Under the pieces are notes generated by a model. It did no database searches and was not told the origin of the DNA. It was given only the letters and a program-made list of their open reading frames with translations. A DNA stretch of 64,000 bases from Antedon bifida (lineage: Eukaryota; Echinodermata; Crinoidea; Comatulida; Antedonidae). The translations under genes were made by a program, and so were the position numbers. The stretch lies in assembly GCA_963402885.1 (NCBI GenBank), contig OY727097.1, forward strand, positions 32,357,401 through 32,421,400, given 5' to 3'. The first letter of the stretch is position 1; every line of letters begins with the position of its first letter. This document shows positions 36,536 to 47,740 of this stretch, in pieces.

Positions 36536-39500
36536 ATGACAGTAAGTATTAATACCAAATTAGAGACGATTCAGCCTGGGATTATTCAGCCCACTTTTGG
36601 CCTTAAAAACGCCCCATTTTAGTGGGCTGAAAGTGTAATCAAATTGATATTAGAGTAATTAATTAAAATGTTATGAAAAGTCCATCAAGTTACTGCATAC
36701 AATTGACTGGAAACCTTGAGTTCTTTTTTAAAAATGTTTGTTTCATGTGCATGTATGGTATTTATGTCATTGAGAATAATAAAGGTATACACAATACAAG
36801 ATACCTATAAAAAAGGGAAAATTGTTAAGCTATACCTTATCACCATTTTTCAATTATTTTGTTGACACTAAAGATTATTATTAAAAAAAGTTATTTCTAT
36901 TTACTTAGTGAATGAACTTAAATGTATTGTACCAACACAGATTAGAAGGCTTAGAAATATTTTGAGTAAATATAGTTTTAAAAAAAAAGAAACTTAAAGT
37001 AATTTTATTTATTCATTACTAGAACAAAGACAAGGATACTGTTCAAGTGGTGGTTCGCTGCCGTCCACTCAATGAAAAGGAAAAAGCAAAAGGTTTTAAA
37101 ATGGCAGTTAAAGTTGATGAGGCGCTTGGACAAATTCAAGTGACAAATCCCAATGCCCCTGCGGGAGAACCCGCTAAAACCTTTACATTTGATACTGTGT
37201 TTTCTCCAACCTCAAAACAAGTGGATGTTTATAACCAAACTGCCAGGCGCATTGTTAATGCTGTACTTGAGGGTTACAATGGTAAAGACAATTATATAAT
37301 AAAGATGTAATTACTACACTAAGCTAAGAATGTTTACACTGGTTGCAATATGTATAATTCATTCTCTATGTTTATTCTTCATTATTTTTAGGTACAATTT
37401 TTGCATATGGGCAAACAGGAACTGGAAAGACATTCACAATGGAGGGTGTACGCTCCCAGCCAGAGCTAAGAGGAATTATTCCAAACTCGTTTGCACATAT
37501 ATTTGGACATATTGCAAAGGCAGAAGAGAAAACACGTTTTCTAGTTAGAGTTTCTTATTTAGAAATCTACAATGAGGAGATACGAGATTTGCTGAGCAAG
37601 AATCAGTCATCTAGGCTTGAGGTAAAATATATTTTATTGTTTACTTGTGAATAAATAAATATATTAATCATTTGATATTTGTTTTACCTAAATTTGTACA
37701 GTAGAATTGAGTGTGTTTGACAAATACTTAAGCTATTCTTTATTTAAAGGTTAAAGAAAGACCTGATGTTGGTGTCTATGTGAAGGACTTGTCTGCATTT
37801 GTTGTCAATAATGCTGATGATATGGATAGGATCAATACAATTGGAAATAAAAATCGTTAGTATTTATATTTGGTAGACTTGACTTGATTGTCTTAATACA
37901 ACACCCATATACAGGTTGAAGATAGTAGGACTGACTCCACATACAATACATAGTCCATCATTCAGTATAATGTAACTTGATTGCATTAGATTGTTGATTT
38001 TATTTCAGGATCTGTGGGGTCTACAAATATGAATGAACAAAGTTCAAGATCACATGCCATCTTCACCATAACAGTGGAAAGAAGTGATGAAGGTCTTGAT
38101 AAAGAGCAGCATGTCAGGGTTGGAAAGTTGAACCTTGTAGATTTAGCTGTGAGTTAATTTATTGCAACAGTTGCTTTTATTATTCATATATTGCCATTTT
38201 AATTTATTATTTGTAGAGTTCTGAGAGGCAGTCAAATTATTGTTGGCTTTATTATTGATATTGCTGTTGTAATTTATTATTTGTAGAGTTCTGAGAGGCA
38301 GTCAAATTATTGTTAGCTTTATCATTAGTTATCCGCTTGGTATACCAAGCGGATAACTCCTTGTAATTGTATGAGATCAATATTTTTGGTTATCCGCAAC
38401 TTAGTTGCAGGATAACCCATGTGATTGTAAATATCTTTTTTTTTCATCATCTTTGTTCTTCTTTCTTTCCCGGATTTTTGTGAGCAGCATATCCCCTATT
38501 GCTTGTGAATATATCTTTTGTATAACTTTGTCATTATGTGGACATTTACCTGAAGTTGTGCACCTCCATATTTTGAATGACGTCAGAGTTGCGTAACGTG
38601 ACTTACGCGCGATTTTATGAATTTTAATGATTGATCATAGGATAAAAAATAAAAGTCATTTTGTATTGACACTTGGTGAAAATTTAAGTCATATCAAGCG
38701 CAAACTTTCTATGGATTAAAAATGACGTGTTTTACAAGAAATTACGCGCGCACGCGCATTTAAAGTTTCAAAATGCGCAAAATTAATTTCTAATCAACTT
38801 TCTGCGCTGATCATGACATTTTGAGCATGTCAAAAATTCCCACGTGCGCGAAAAATTTTACGCGTAAGGTGCGCACGGAGCATGAAAAACATGTTTTTTT
38901 CTCTTGAATTGTGATTTTCCAGCCTTTCCTAGTCATTTTAAAAAAAGATTGACATCATTTCAAATTAAAATGACGTCATACGAACACGTTGATTTATAAC
39001 ATTTTTATGACGTCATCATGTCTAAAAATGTAAAAAACGTGGGTCACCTATTTTCATCTTTACAGTAAATTTCAATCTGTTATAGCTCGTCAGAATAAAA
39101 AGTGATACTCATAATTAAAAGGTTTTCTGGAAGCTATTGGATTGTAGATACGAATTCATGTGAACATTTTTCAAATCAGATGTTGTGACGTCATCATATA
39201 GCCAGTTGAATAAAAAAAGTCGTATTTTCATCTCTTGCGTAAAAGTTCATTGCGTTTAAACGAGAGCGCATCTCACTTTCACGTGCCCAAAATTCTTCAA
39301 ATTTGTATTAATGTAATTATTTAGATAATTATCTTCTAAAATAGTTATCTTTATAAGTCAATTTGATGACGTCATCGTGTTAATAATTGGCTTTAAAAGA
39401 TGGGTCTCGTAATTTCGTCTATGCTACCACTGTATATAACATATACAGTGTATTCTGTAAATACTGTAATATGCTGTATGCTACAAAATAGGTACAATTC

Positions 39501-42500
39501 AGCACTGTAAACATATTTAATTCATGTCATAGGATGGCATAATAATTTTCTGCGTTCATATATTTTAAACGTATGTGCATGTTGCGTTTGCGCGGATAAC
39601 CCGAACTCGTCAAAGTGACGAGTTCAAATCTAGTTGGTTATCCGCAACTTAGTTGCGGATAACCCATGTGATTGTAAATATCTTTTTTTTCATCTTCTTC
39701 TTTGTTATTCTTCTTTCTTTCCCGGATTTTTGTGCGTCGCATATCCCCTATTGCTTGTGAATATATCTTTTGTATAACTTTGTCATTATATGGAAATTTA
39801 CCTGAAGTTGTGCACCTCCATATTTTTAATGACGTTAGAGTCGCGCAGCGTAAGTTACGCGCAATTTTATGAATTTCAATGATTGGTCATAGATTATAAA
39901 CCAAAAGTCATTTTGTATTGACACTTGGTAAAAATTTAAGTCATATCAAGGGCAAACTTTCTATGGATTAAAAATGACATGTTTCACAAGAAGTTACGCG
40001 CGCACGCGCATTTAAAATTTCAAAATGCGCAAAATTAATTTCTAATCAACTTTCTACGCTGATCATGACATTTTGAGCATGTCAAAAATTCCCACGTGCG
40101 CGAAAAAATTTACGCGTAAGGTGCGCACGGAGCATGAAAATCATGTGTTTTTTTCTTGAATTATGATTTTACAGCCTTTCTTAGTCATTTTAAAAAAGAT
40201 TTACATCATTTCAAATTAAAATGACGTCATACGAACACGTTGATTTAGACCATTTGCGCGCGTTTTAGTTGCAAAAGTGACAACATATTGTCAAAATTAA
40301 GCCTATTTTTAATCTATTATAGCTCCTCAGGATCATCCACGACCCCCAATTTTTTTAATTTAATATGTAAGCAGATATGTTGTAGATATGAATTCATGCA
40401 GAACCTTTACCACTCGGATGTTATGACGTCATCGTATGGCCACACGAATGTAAAATATAGGATTTTTTACTCTTTCCTTATTGCTCATCAAATTCAATAA
40501 AGCGCTTCTCGCTTATACGTATTCCATTTCCCCCGAAATTTTAATATTGTCTACGTTAATCAACTATCTTTCGCATGAATTAAAAATACTTTAATTTTTA
40601 TAACGTCATCATGTCTAAAAACGTAAATAACGTGGGTCACTTATTTTCATCTTTACAGTAAATTTCAATCTGTTATAACTCGTCAGAATAAAAAGTGATA
40701 ATCATGATTAAAACGTTTTCTGGAAGCTATTGGATTGTAGATACGAATTGATGTGATTTTTTTGCCAATCAGATGTTGTGACGTCATCATATGGCCAGTT
40801 GAATTCAAAAAGTCATATTTTCATCTCTTGCGTAAAAGTTCATTGCGTTTAAACGAGAGTGCATCTCACTTTTACGTGCCCAAAATTCTTCAAAAATTGT
40901 TTTAATGTAATTTTTTAGATAATTATCTTCTAAAATTGTTATCTTTATATGTCAATTTGATGACGTCATCCTGTTAAAAATTGGATTTAAAAGATGGGTC
41001 TCGTAATTTTGTCTATGCTACACTGTATATAACATATACAGTTTATTCTGTAAAATACTGTAATATGGTGTATGCTACATAATAGGTACAATTCAGCACT
41101 GTAAACATATTTATTTCATGTCATAGGATGGCATAATAATTGTCGAGGTTCATATAGTTAAGTATGTGCATGTTGCGTTTGCGCGGATAACCCGAACTCG
41201 TCAAAGTGACGAGTTCAAATCTAGTTTTTCTGTATTATTCTTCTTTCCTTCCTTCCTTTTTGTGAGTCGTGTTCCTCTAAAATGTGTAAACATAACATTT
41301 CATAACTTTGACAACATATGGGCATTTACGTGAAGTTGTGCACCTCCTATTTTTGAATGACGTCATAGTTGCGCAACGTGACTTATGCGCAATTTTATGA
41401 ATTTCAATGATTGATCATAGATTAAAAACCAAAAGTCATTTAGTATTGACACTTTGACAAAATTTAAGTCATATCAGGGGCAAACTTTCTACGGATTAAA
41501 AATGGCATGTTTGACAAGAAGTTACGCGCGCACGCGCATTTAAAATTTCAAAATGCGCAAAATTAATTTCTAATCAACTTTTTACGCGTTTCTTGTCATT
41601 TTGAGCATGTCAAAAATTCCCACGGGCGCGCAATTTTTTATGCGCGCGGTGCGCACATAGCGTTTAAAACATATTTTTTTCTCTTGAATTATATTTTTCA
41701 AGCCTTTCCCAGTGATTTTGAAAACAATTTAGACCTTTTCCAGTTTAAATAACGCCATACGAACACGTTGAATTAGACAATTCGTGCGCGTTTTTTATGA
41801 AAAAGCTTAAAAAATCGTCAAAATTATGTCTTTTTTTAAACAGTCATAGTTTCTAAAGTAAACCGTTAACCGTTTATTTTTATTACAAAATCTAGAAGTT
41901 GATGAGTTGTAGATATCGGATCATGCATCAATAAGGCTAAAAAAACATTGTGACGTCATCGTATGGCCACACGAATGTAAAATATAGGATTTTTGTCTCT
42001 TTCGTTATTGCTCATCACATTCAATGGAGCGCATCGCGCTTATCTGTATTCCTTTTTCTCCTACATTTATATATTGTGTAGGTCAATCAACTTTCTTTAG
42101 CATGAGATAAAAATATTTTAATTTTTATGACGTCATCATGCCTAAAAATTTTAATTACGTGGGTCATTAATTTCATCTTTACAGTAAATTTTAATCTGTA
42201 ATAGCTCGTAAGAATAAAATGTGATAATCACGATTAAAACGTTTTCTGGAAGCTATTGGATTGTAGATACGAATTCATGTAAACATTTTGCCAATCGGAT
42301 GTTGTGACGTCATCATATGGCCAGTTGAATAAAAAAAGTCGTATTTTCATATTTTGCGTAATAGTTCATCACATTTAAAAGGGTGCGCATCTATATTTTA
42401 CGTATTCAAATTTCTTCTACACGTTAATATGTTGTTCCTGAGATAATTTCCTTCTGAAATTGCTATCTAAGTGTTTCATTTTGATACCGTCGCCATGTTA

Positions 42501-45500
42501 AAAATTGGAATAAATGGCGGGTCCCGTAATTTCACCTATTCTACACTGTATGTAATATGTATACAGCTTATACTGTTTGCATGTATATACTATATGACAC
42601 AAAATTCAGCACTAACAGCATGTCATATTCTTCAGTTCTTGTCATAATGCCATAATCTTTATCTGTGTGCAATATTCCAACGTATGACGTGCACGTGGCG
42701 TTTGTCGTGGTGCGGATAACTAACTCGTCAAAGTGACGAGTTTCATGTCTAGTTGATATTGCTGTTGTAATTTATTATGTGTAGAGTTCTGAGAGGCAGT
42801 CAAATTATTGTTGGCTTTATTATTCATATTGCTGTTGTAATTTATTATGTGTAGAGTTCTGAGAGGCAGTCAAATTATTGTTGGCTTTATTATTGATATT
42901 GCTGTTGTAATTTATTATGTGTAGAGTTCTGAGAGGCAGTCAAATTATTGTTGGCTTTATTATTGATATTGCTGTTGTAATTTATTATGTGTAGAGTTCT
43001 GAGAGGCAGTCAAATTATTGTTAGCTTTATTATTGATATTGCTGTTGTAATTTATTATGTGTAGAGTTCTGAGAGGCAGTCAAATTATTGTTAGCTTTAT
43101 TATTGATATTGCTGTTGTAATTTATTATGTGTAGAGTTCTGAGAGGCAGTCAAATTATTGTTGGCTTTATTATTGATATTGCTGTTGTAATTTATTATTT
43201 GTAGAGTTCTGAGAGGCAGTCAAATTATTGTTGGCTTTATTATTCATATTGCTGTTGTAATTTATTATGTGTAGAGTTCTGAGAGGCAGTCAAATTATTG
43301 TTGCCTTTATTATTCATATTGCCATTATATGATTATTTGTAGGGTTCTGAGAGGCAGTCAAAAACTGGTGCATCTGGGCAGCGTTTGGTGGAAGCTACAA
43401 AAATCAACTTGTCTTTATCAACATTAGGAAATGTAATCTCATCATTGGTAGATGGTAAAAGTACACACATTCCATACAGAAATTCAAAACTTACCAGACT
43501 ACTGCAAGACTCTCTTGGAGGGAATGCTAAAACTGTTATGGTAAGTTTTACAAGAATTCCATTACATTTATTATTATACTTATTAACTTGCCACTGTATA
43601 CTTTGATTTGTTCAAAAAGGATAGTTTGTAGCAAGATTCTTGTATTTGTTTGCAGTGTGCAAACCTAGGGCCAGCGGAGTACAACTATGATGAAACAATA
43701 AGTACATTGAGGTATGCTAATCGGGCAAAGAACATAAAAAACAAAGCCAAGATTAATGAAGATCCAAAAGATGCTCTACTCAGACAGTTCCAAAAGGAAA
43801 TTGATGATCTTAAGAAGAAACTTCAGGATGGTAATTTCATTGTGATTAACATAGATAATATTTGTACTGTATAGACGCATTACCACCTGTATGATTACAC
43901 TGTAGCTTTTTAATTAAATTTTGAATTTAAATGATTGTTGATTTCAGGGGGGTCAGCGTCTGGTGATGAAGGAAGTGGAGATAAAGAATCGGAATCAGAA
44001 GAAGAAGAGGAGGTTATAGGACCAGATGGAAAAACAATGATAAGAAAGACAAAAACAAAAAGTAAGTTTTTAACATTAAAAGAGACAAAATGATGTCAGG
44101 TTTTTTCTTTTTTGTTGTTGCAAAAAACTTATTTTTATGTATTTCCCTTTTTGAAAAGATTGTGGTTAGGATTAATCTTTATACTCGGGTAAAACAAACA
44201 TTTGATCTATAGCATCATTCTATGATTTAAGTTCTATTAAAATATACTGGTAATTTATTTTTACAATTTAAGGTAAAAAGAAATTATCTCCTGAACAAAT
44301 GGCAGAAATGCAAAGAAAAATAGATGAGGAGAGACGGGCATTAGAGGCACAGAAAGACATGGAGGAAGACGAAAAAAATAAGGCAAAAGAATTACTAGAA
44401 AGGAGAGAAAATGACATAAAAAAAGCACAGTAGGTTCCATTGCGTAATAATAAATTTATAGAAGTAAATATTAATCAATTCCGGGTACAGTATCTTTGAC
44501 ATTTATGTGACGTGAATGTGTGTTCTACCGCAAACACTTGTTATTCAAATTGTTGGCATTTGGTATATTTATATATATATATTTATTTTTATATCTTTGT
44601 TAATTTTGTGTTTTTATAGTTTATTTTGTATTTACTGTTTGTATTGTTTGAGGGTCCCTAATGATCAGCTGATGCTGGATGGACCACCCTCATAAAATAT
44701 TGTTGAAATAAAAAAAAATAAATAAAAATTCTAACATGACCTAAACACTGATATATATTCTTTGACTTACACTAAAGTGTATTTTCCTATAGTAATTTAG
44801 ATTATTAATAGGTTTTGAGTAAAAATCATAAATACGATTTGTGAATTTATTAAACAATTTAAATTTTGTTTAACTAGGCAAGAACATGAACAACTTGCAG
44901 AGAAATTACAATCAATTGAAAAAAAGTTGATTGTAGGAGGTGTCGACCTCCGTGAAAAAATGGAGGAGCAAGAACGGCTTCTCGAGGAATCCGCAAAAGA
45001 ATTGGACACAAAGCGAGCTAAGGAAGAAGAGTTGAGAAAGAAACTTAAAGAAAAGGAAGAAGAACGGTTACAAATGGAAGAAGAGTATAGCAATCTACAA
45101 GAGGAGGCAGCAGGAAAAACAAAGAAGTTGAAGAAAGTGTGGACAATGTTGATGAGTGCCAAATCAGAAGTAATATTATTTTATATGAAATTGTTTTCTT
45201 TTTTCATGTTATTTTAAAGAATCCCTTATTTTACTATAAATAATGTTTTTGAAATTGTATCTAGTTGTTTTGTTTGTCTATAATTATACTATTTGACCAC
45301 ACTCCTTTCTTACCCTAAGTAAGGAACTACAGTACTACTGTATTGTTACATATTTACATACCAGGTAGATGATCTGCAACAGGAACACCAACGTGAGATG
45401 GAAGGTCTTCTTGAAAATGTACGTCAACTAAGTCGAGAGGTGCGTCTGCAAATGCTGCTCATTGACAGCTTTATCCCACCAGACTTTCAAGATATGATTG

Positions 45501-46072
45501 AGCAGTATGTACATTGGAATGAAGATATTGGCGAATGGCAGTTGGTAAGATTCACTTTCAAATTATAACAAGCTCACCAAACGCAGAGATGCAAAATTGA
45601 ATGATTGCGAGAGAAACAAGAAACCTAAGTCGTGATGAGGATTTGCCCACTTCATTTAATAGCCTAGTTATATATTTTTTGGTTTAATTTTCAGAAATGT
45701 GTTGCTTATACTGGCAACAACATGAGGAAACAGACTCCAATGCCTGAACGAGAGAAACAGAAGGACTATGGAGAAGTAGACCTTTCTCATATTTATTTAG
45801 CATACACAGAAGATGGTGTGCGACAGAAATTTAAATCATCAAAATCTAAATCTGGAAGACCTAAGACAGCTTCAGGTCGACCGAAAACAGGGAAAAAGTG
45901 AGTCTGGTATTAAAACGTTTTACTTTGATGATTGAATTGAATGCTCTGATTTTTTATTGTTTAGACTACTTTTCATTTACTAAGACATTGACTAAGAAAT
46001 CTTTGTGTTTTGTTTTTCAGGAAAAAAGGTGTCATTGGTTCTTCTGTGGACATAGATACTGTGTTGCAATGA
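36536..46072 (+). CDS. KIF3A: Kinesin-II motor subunit KIF3A
   Basis: Thirteen coding exons give 703 residues, close to vertebrate KIF3A: 36536-36541 (only Met-Thr), 37023-37281, 37392-37621, 37750-37855, 38009-38148, 43343-43540, 43656-43830, 43948-44061, 44273-44429, 44878-45169, 45365-45544, 45695-45897, 46021-46072. The motor head has the P-loop GQTGTGKT (about residues 95-102), switch [12 protein letters not shown], and switch II DLAGSERQ, which is split by the 5.2-kb intron 5. Neck and acidic linker (ESEEEEEEV) lead to a coiled coil ([20 protein letters not shown]). [13 protein letters not shown] and [20 protein letters not shown] identify KIF3A rather than KIF3B/C. It pairs with KIF3B/C and KAP3 for plus-end anterograde intraflagellar transport. 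The C-terminal tail ([16 protein letters not shown]) is basic. Confidence 0.98.
38184..38326 (+). repeat. 70-bp minisatellite, left part (KIF3A intron 5)
   Basis: About two units, each with an acceptor-like TTTGTAG and AGTTCTGAGAGGCAGTCAAA, which copies the first 19 nt of KIF3A exon 6 with one change (A for the first G). The array is cut at 38326 by the element at 38327-42752 and resumes at 42753. Confidence 0.93.
38327..42752. mobile_element. Tandem trimer of a non-autonomous Helitron/Helentron-like element
   Basis: Three related units end at 39633, 41225 and 42752. The ends share a subterminal hairpin AACTCGTCA-aag-TGACGAGTT followed closely by CTAG. Units 1 and 2 start with the hairpin GGTTATCCGCAAC...GTTGCGGATAACC, whose arm GCGGATAAC recurs before each 3' hairpin. 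A 32-bp perfect palindrome opens the insertion (38327-38358). Units are about 1,246, 1,592 and 1,527 bp; unit 1 lacks an internal part of unit 2. Only short open frames are present, so replication proteins would come from elsewhere. Insertion into a minisatellite shows no target duplication beyond a possible 2-bp TT. A 3' hairpin plus CTAG without target duplication is the Helitron-superfamily pattern; the class is inferred, not proven. Confidence 0.65.
42753..43340 (+). repeat. 70-bp minisatellite, right part, leading into KIF3A exon 6
   Basis: About eight units (starts at 42755, 42825, 42895, 42965 and so on) carry the same decoy acceptor and exon-6 start as the left part. The genuine acceptor TTTGTAG|GGTTCTGAGAGG is at 43342/43343. 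A decoy splice would change the switch II glycine to serine and soon reach an in-frame TGA. Confidence 0.93.
44640..44715 (+). repeat. Possible retroelement 3' tail in KIF3A intron 9
   Basis: A GC-richer block (GAGGGTCCCTAATGATCAGC ... GGACCACCCTCATAAAAT) ends in GAAATAAAAAAAAATAAATAAA. A structured block followed by a simple A-rich tail resembles a LINE or SINE 3' end. No open frame supports it. Confidence 0.3.
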
Positions 46073-47740
46073 TTGACTGTGAGGATTAAATTGGGATGTT
46101 AACTGTTGTTAGATCTTGCATTACTAATTTAATTCAAATTTATGTACATTTATGTAAGGTAACGATAAGGATATTGCACTCAAAAGTTTAGACTTCTAAA
46201 AAGACTCTTTTCACAAAATTGTAACAAAAAAATAAAAATGAAACGACCTATATAAAATTCAGTGTTTCAATGTTTGCAGAATATGAGGAGTTTACAAATC
46301 GAAATTGTTTGTGAGACTTTCTGTTATTTTGTGTAATAAACTAAAATTTGATCCAAATGAGAGTAAATAAACTATTTACAGATACTTCATAGCAATAGAG
46401 GAATCGAAAGTTTATAAAGTAGCTTAATATTTATTATGTGCAATTTAGATAACCACCGTGCAAAGAGCATGTACAATATATTGATGTATACAATGCATTT
46501 CTAGTATAAGTAGTCATTATCATTGAAAAATAGGTTTTTGTTTAAAAGATATATTTGGCAGAAATCCCAGTAATGTGATAAATTACTTGCAAAGTGTATT
46601 TTATATGTTTAATTACAGGAAAGATGTGTATTTGATTCCCAGTGTTCATTAGTAAAATGCAGTGTGCAGTAATTGTTTTGCTAAATTTTAGTCAAAGAAT
46701 TCCTCTGTTTTTAATATAAGATTATTTACTTTATTATCGCCGCCATATTTTCCGCCAAGGCTGCTTTGGTATTCGTTTTACATGGATTCACTTCATGTTG
46801 ATCGATAATTTTATCATAAAAGTCATACTCGTATTATTTATTACAAGTATGGTGGTTTTTGACAATTCATTAAAGTCGCATGTTCACGTTTACTCTTTAA
46901 CTCCTATCAATTATTTTAGAGATTTTACATAAATAATGTAATTTTACATAAATAAAGTTTCAACTCGCATAGTAGTGTTTTAGTGCGTATTATTTCTATT
47001 TAAAAAAAATTTCCTGTTGATAGGTTAGTGACACAAAAATGACATAGCAATATTTTATTACCGTATATTATACAATAGGACAGTATTATTTCACTAATTT
47101 GTGGTTTGCTGTACTTGGAAAATCGATTATTTTTGTTTTTTTAAAGTAGAAAGAGACCCATAAAACTCGTGTTTGAAATTGTTATTTCCGTTCTCTATCA
47201 TGTTTATCATTTTCCCCTGGTACTTCGGAAGTTTTCAAAGTTGACGATCTGTGTCATGTGATACAGTTCTATCACAATCGTCTAAATTACCGATGGTACG
47301 GACGGATTTCCCTGGTAAACGGATTTCCGCGTAAATCAGTCTATAAACAAAAGTGCCTGTTGCTGAAACTGCATCGTTCAAATTCAATCCAATTGTTTGG
47401 ACCATTCGCATCACTTTGTACATTAGTGGCCAAGTAGGTAAGTTTGTACTATTTTGTTTGTGCTGCCTTAACTTGATCTATAATATTATTTTATTATATT
47501 ATAATGAATTATTGTAAACCATAGTATATGTATACAGTAATGAATGAATAAAGAAGGGAGAGACCCATAAAAGAAAAAAAACAATTGTTACTATAATGTA
47601 TGTTTCTATCGGTATGCTGGAGTAGTAATAATATCATATACAAGATTGTTTTGCTTCCCAAATCAAGACAACTATCCATATGCACGGTACTTGATCTAAG
47701 TTTTATATTTTTAAAGAAAATAAAAGTCGGTTTGAACAAC
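46073..47740. other. KIF3A 3' UTR and intergenic DNA
   Basis: Candidate poly(A) signals are AATAAA at 46335-46340 and 46951-46956. The rest, up to the next start codon, is AT-rich with no coding exon I can support; it should contain the promoter and 5' UTR of the collagen-like gene. Confidence 0.5.

Noticed and set aside
38405..38596. Short open frames inside the Helitron-like trimer as transposase remnants
   Set aside because: None is longer than about 70 codons or carries Rep or helicase motifs; the element is treated as non-autonomous.
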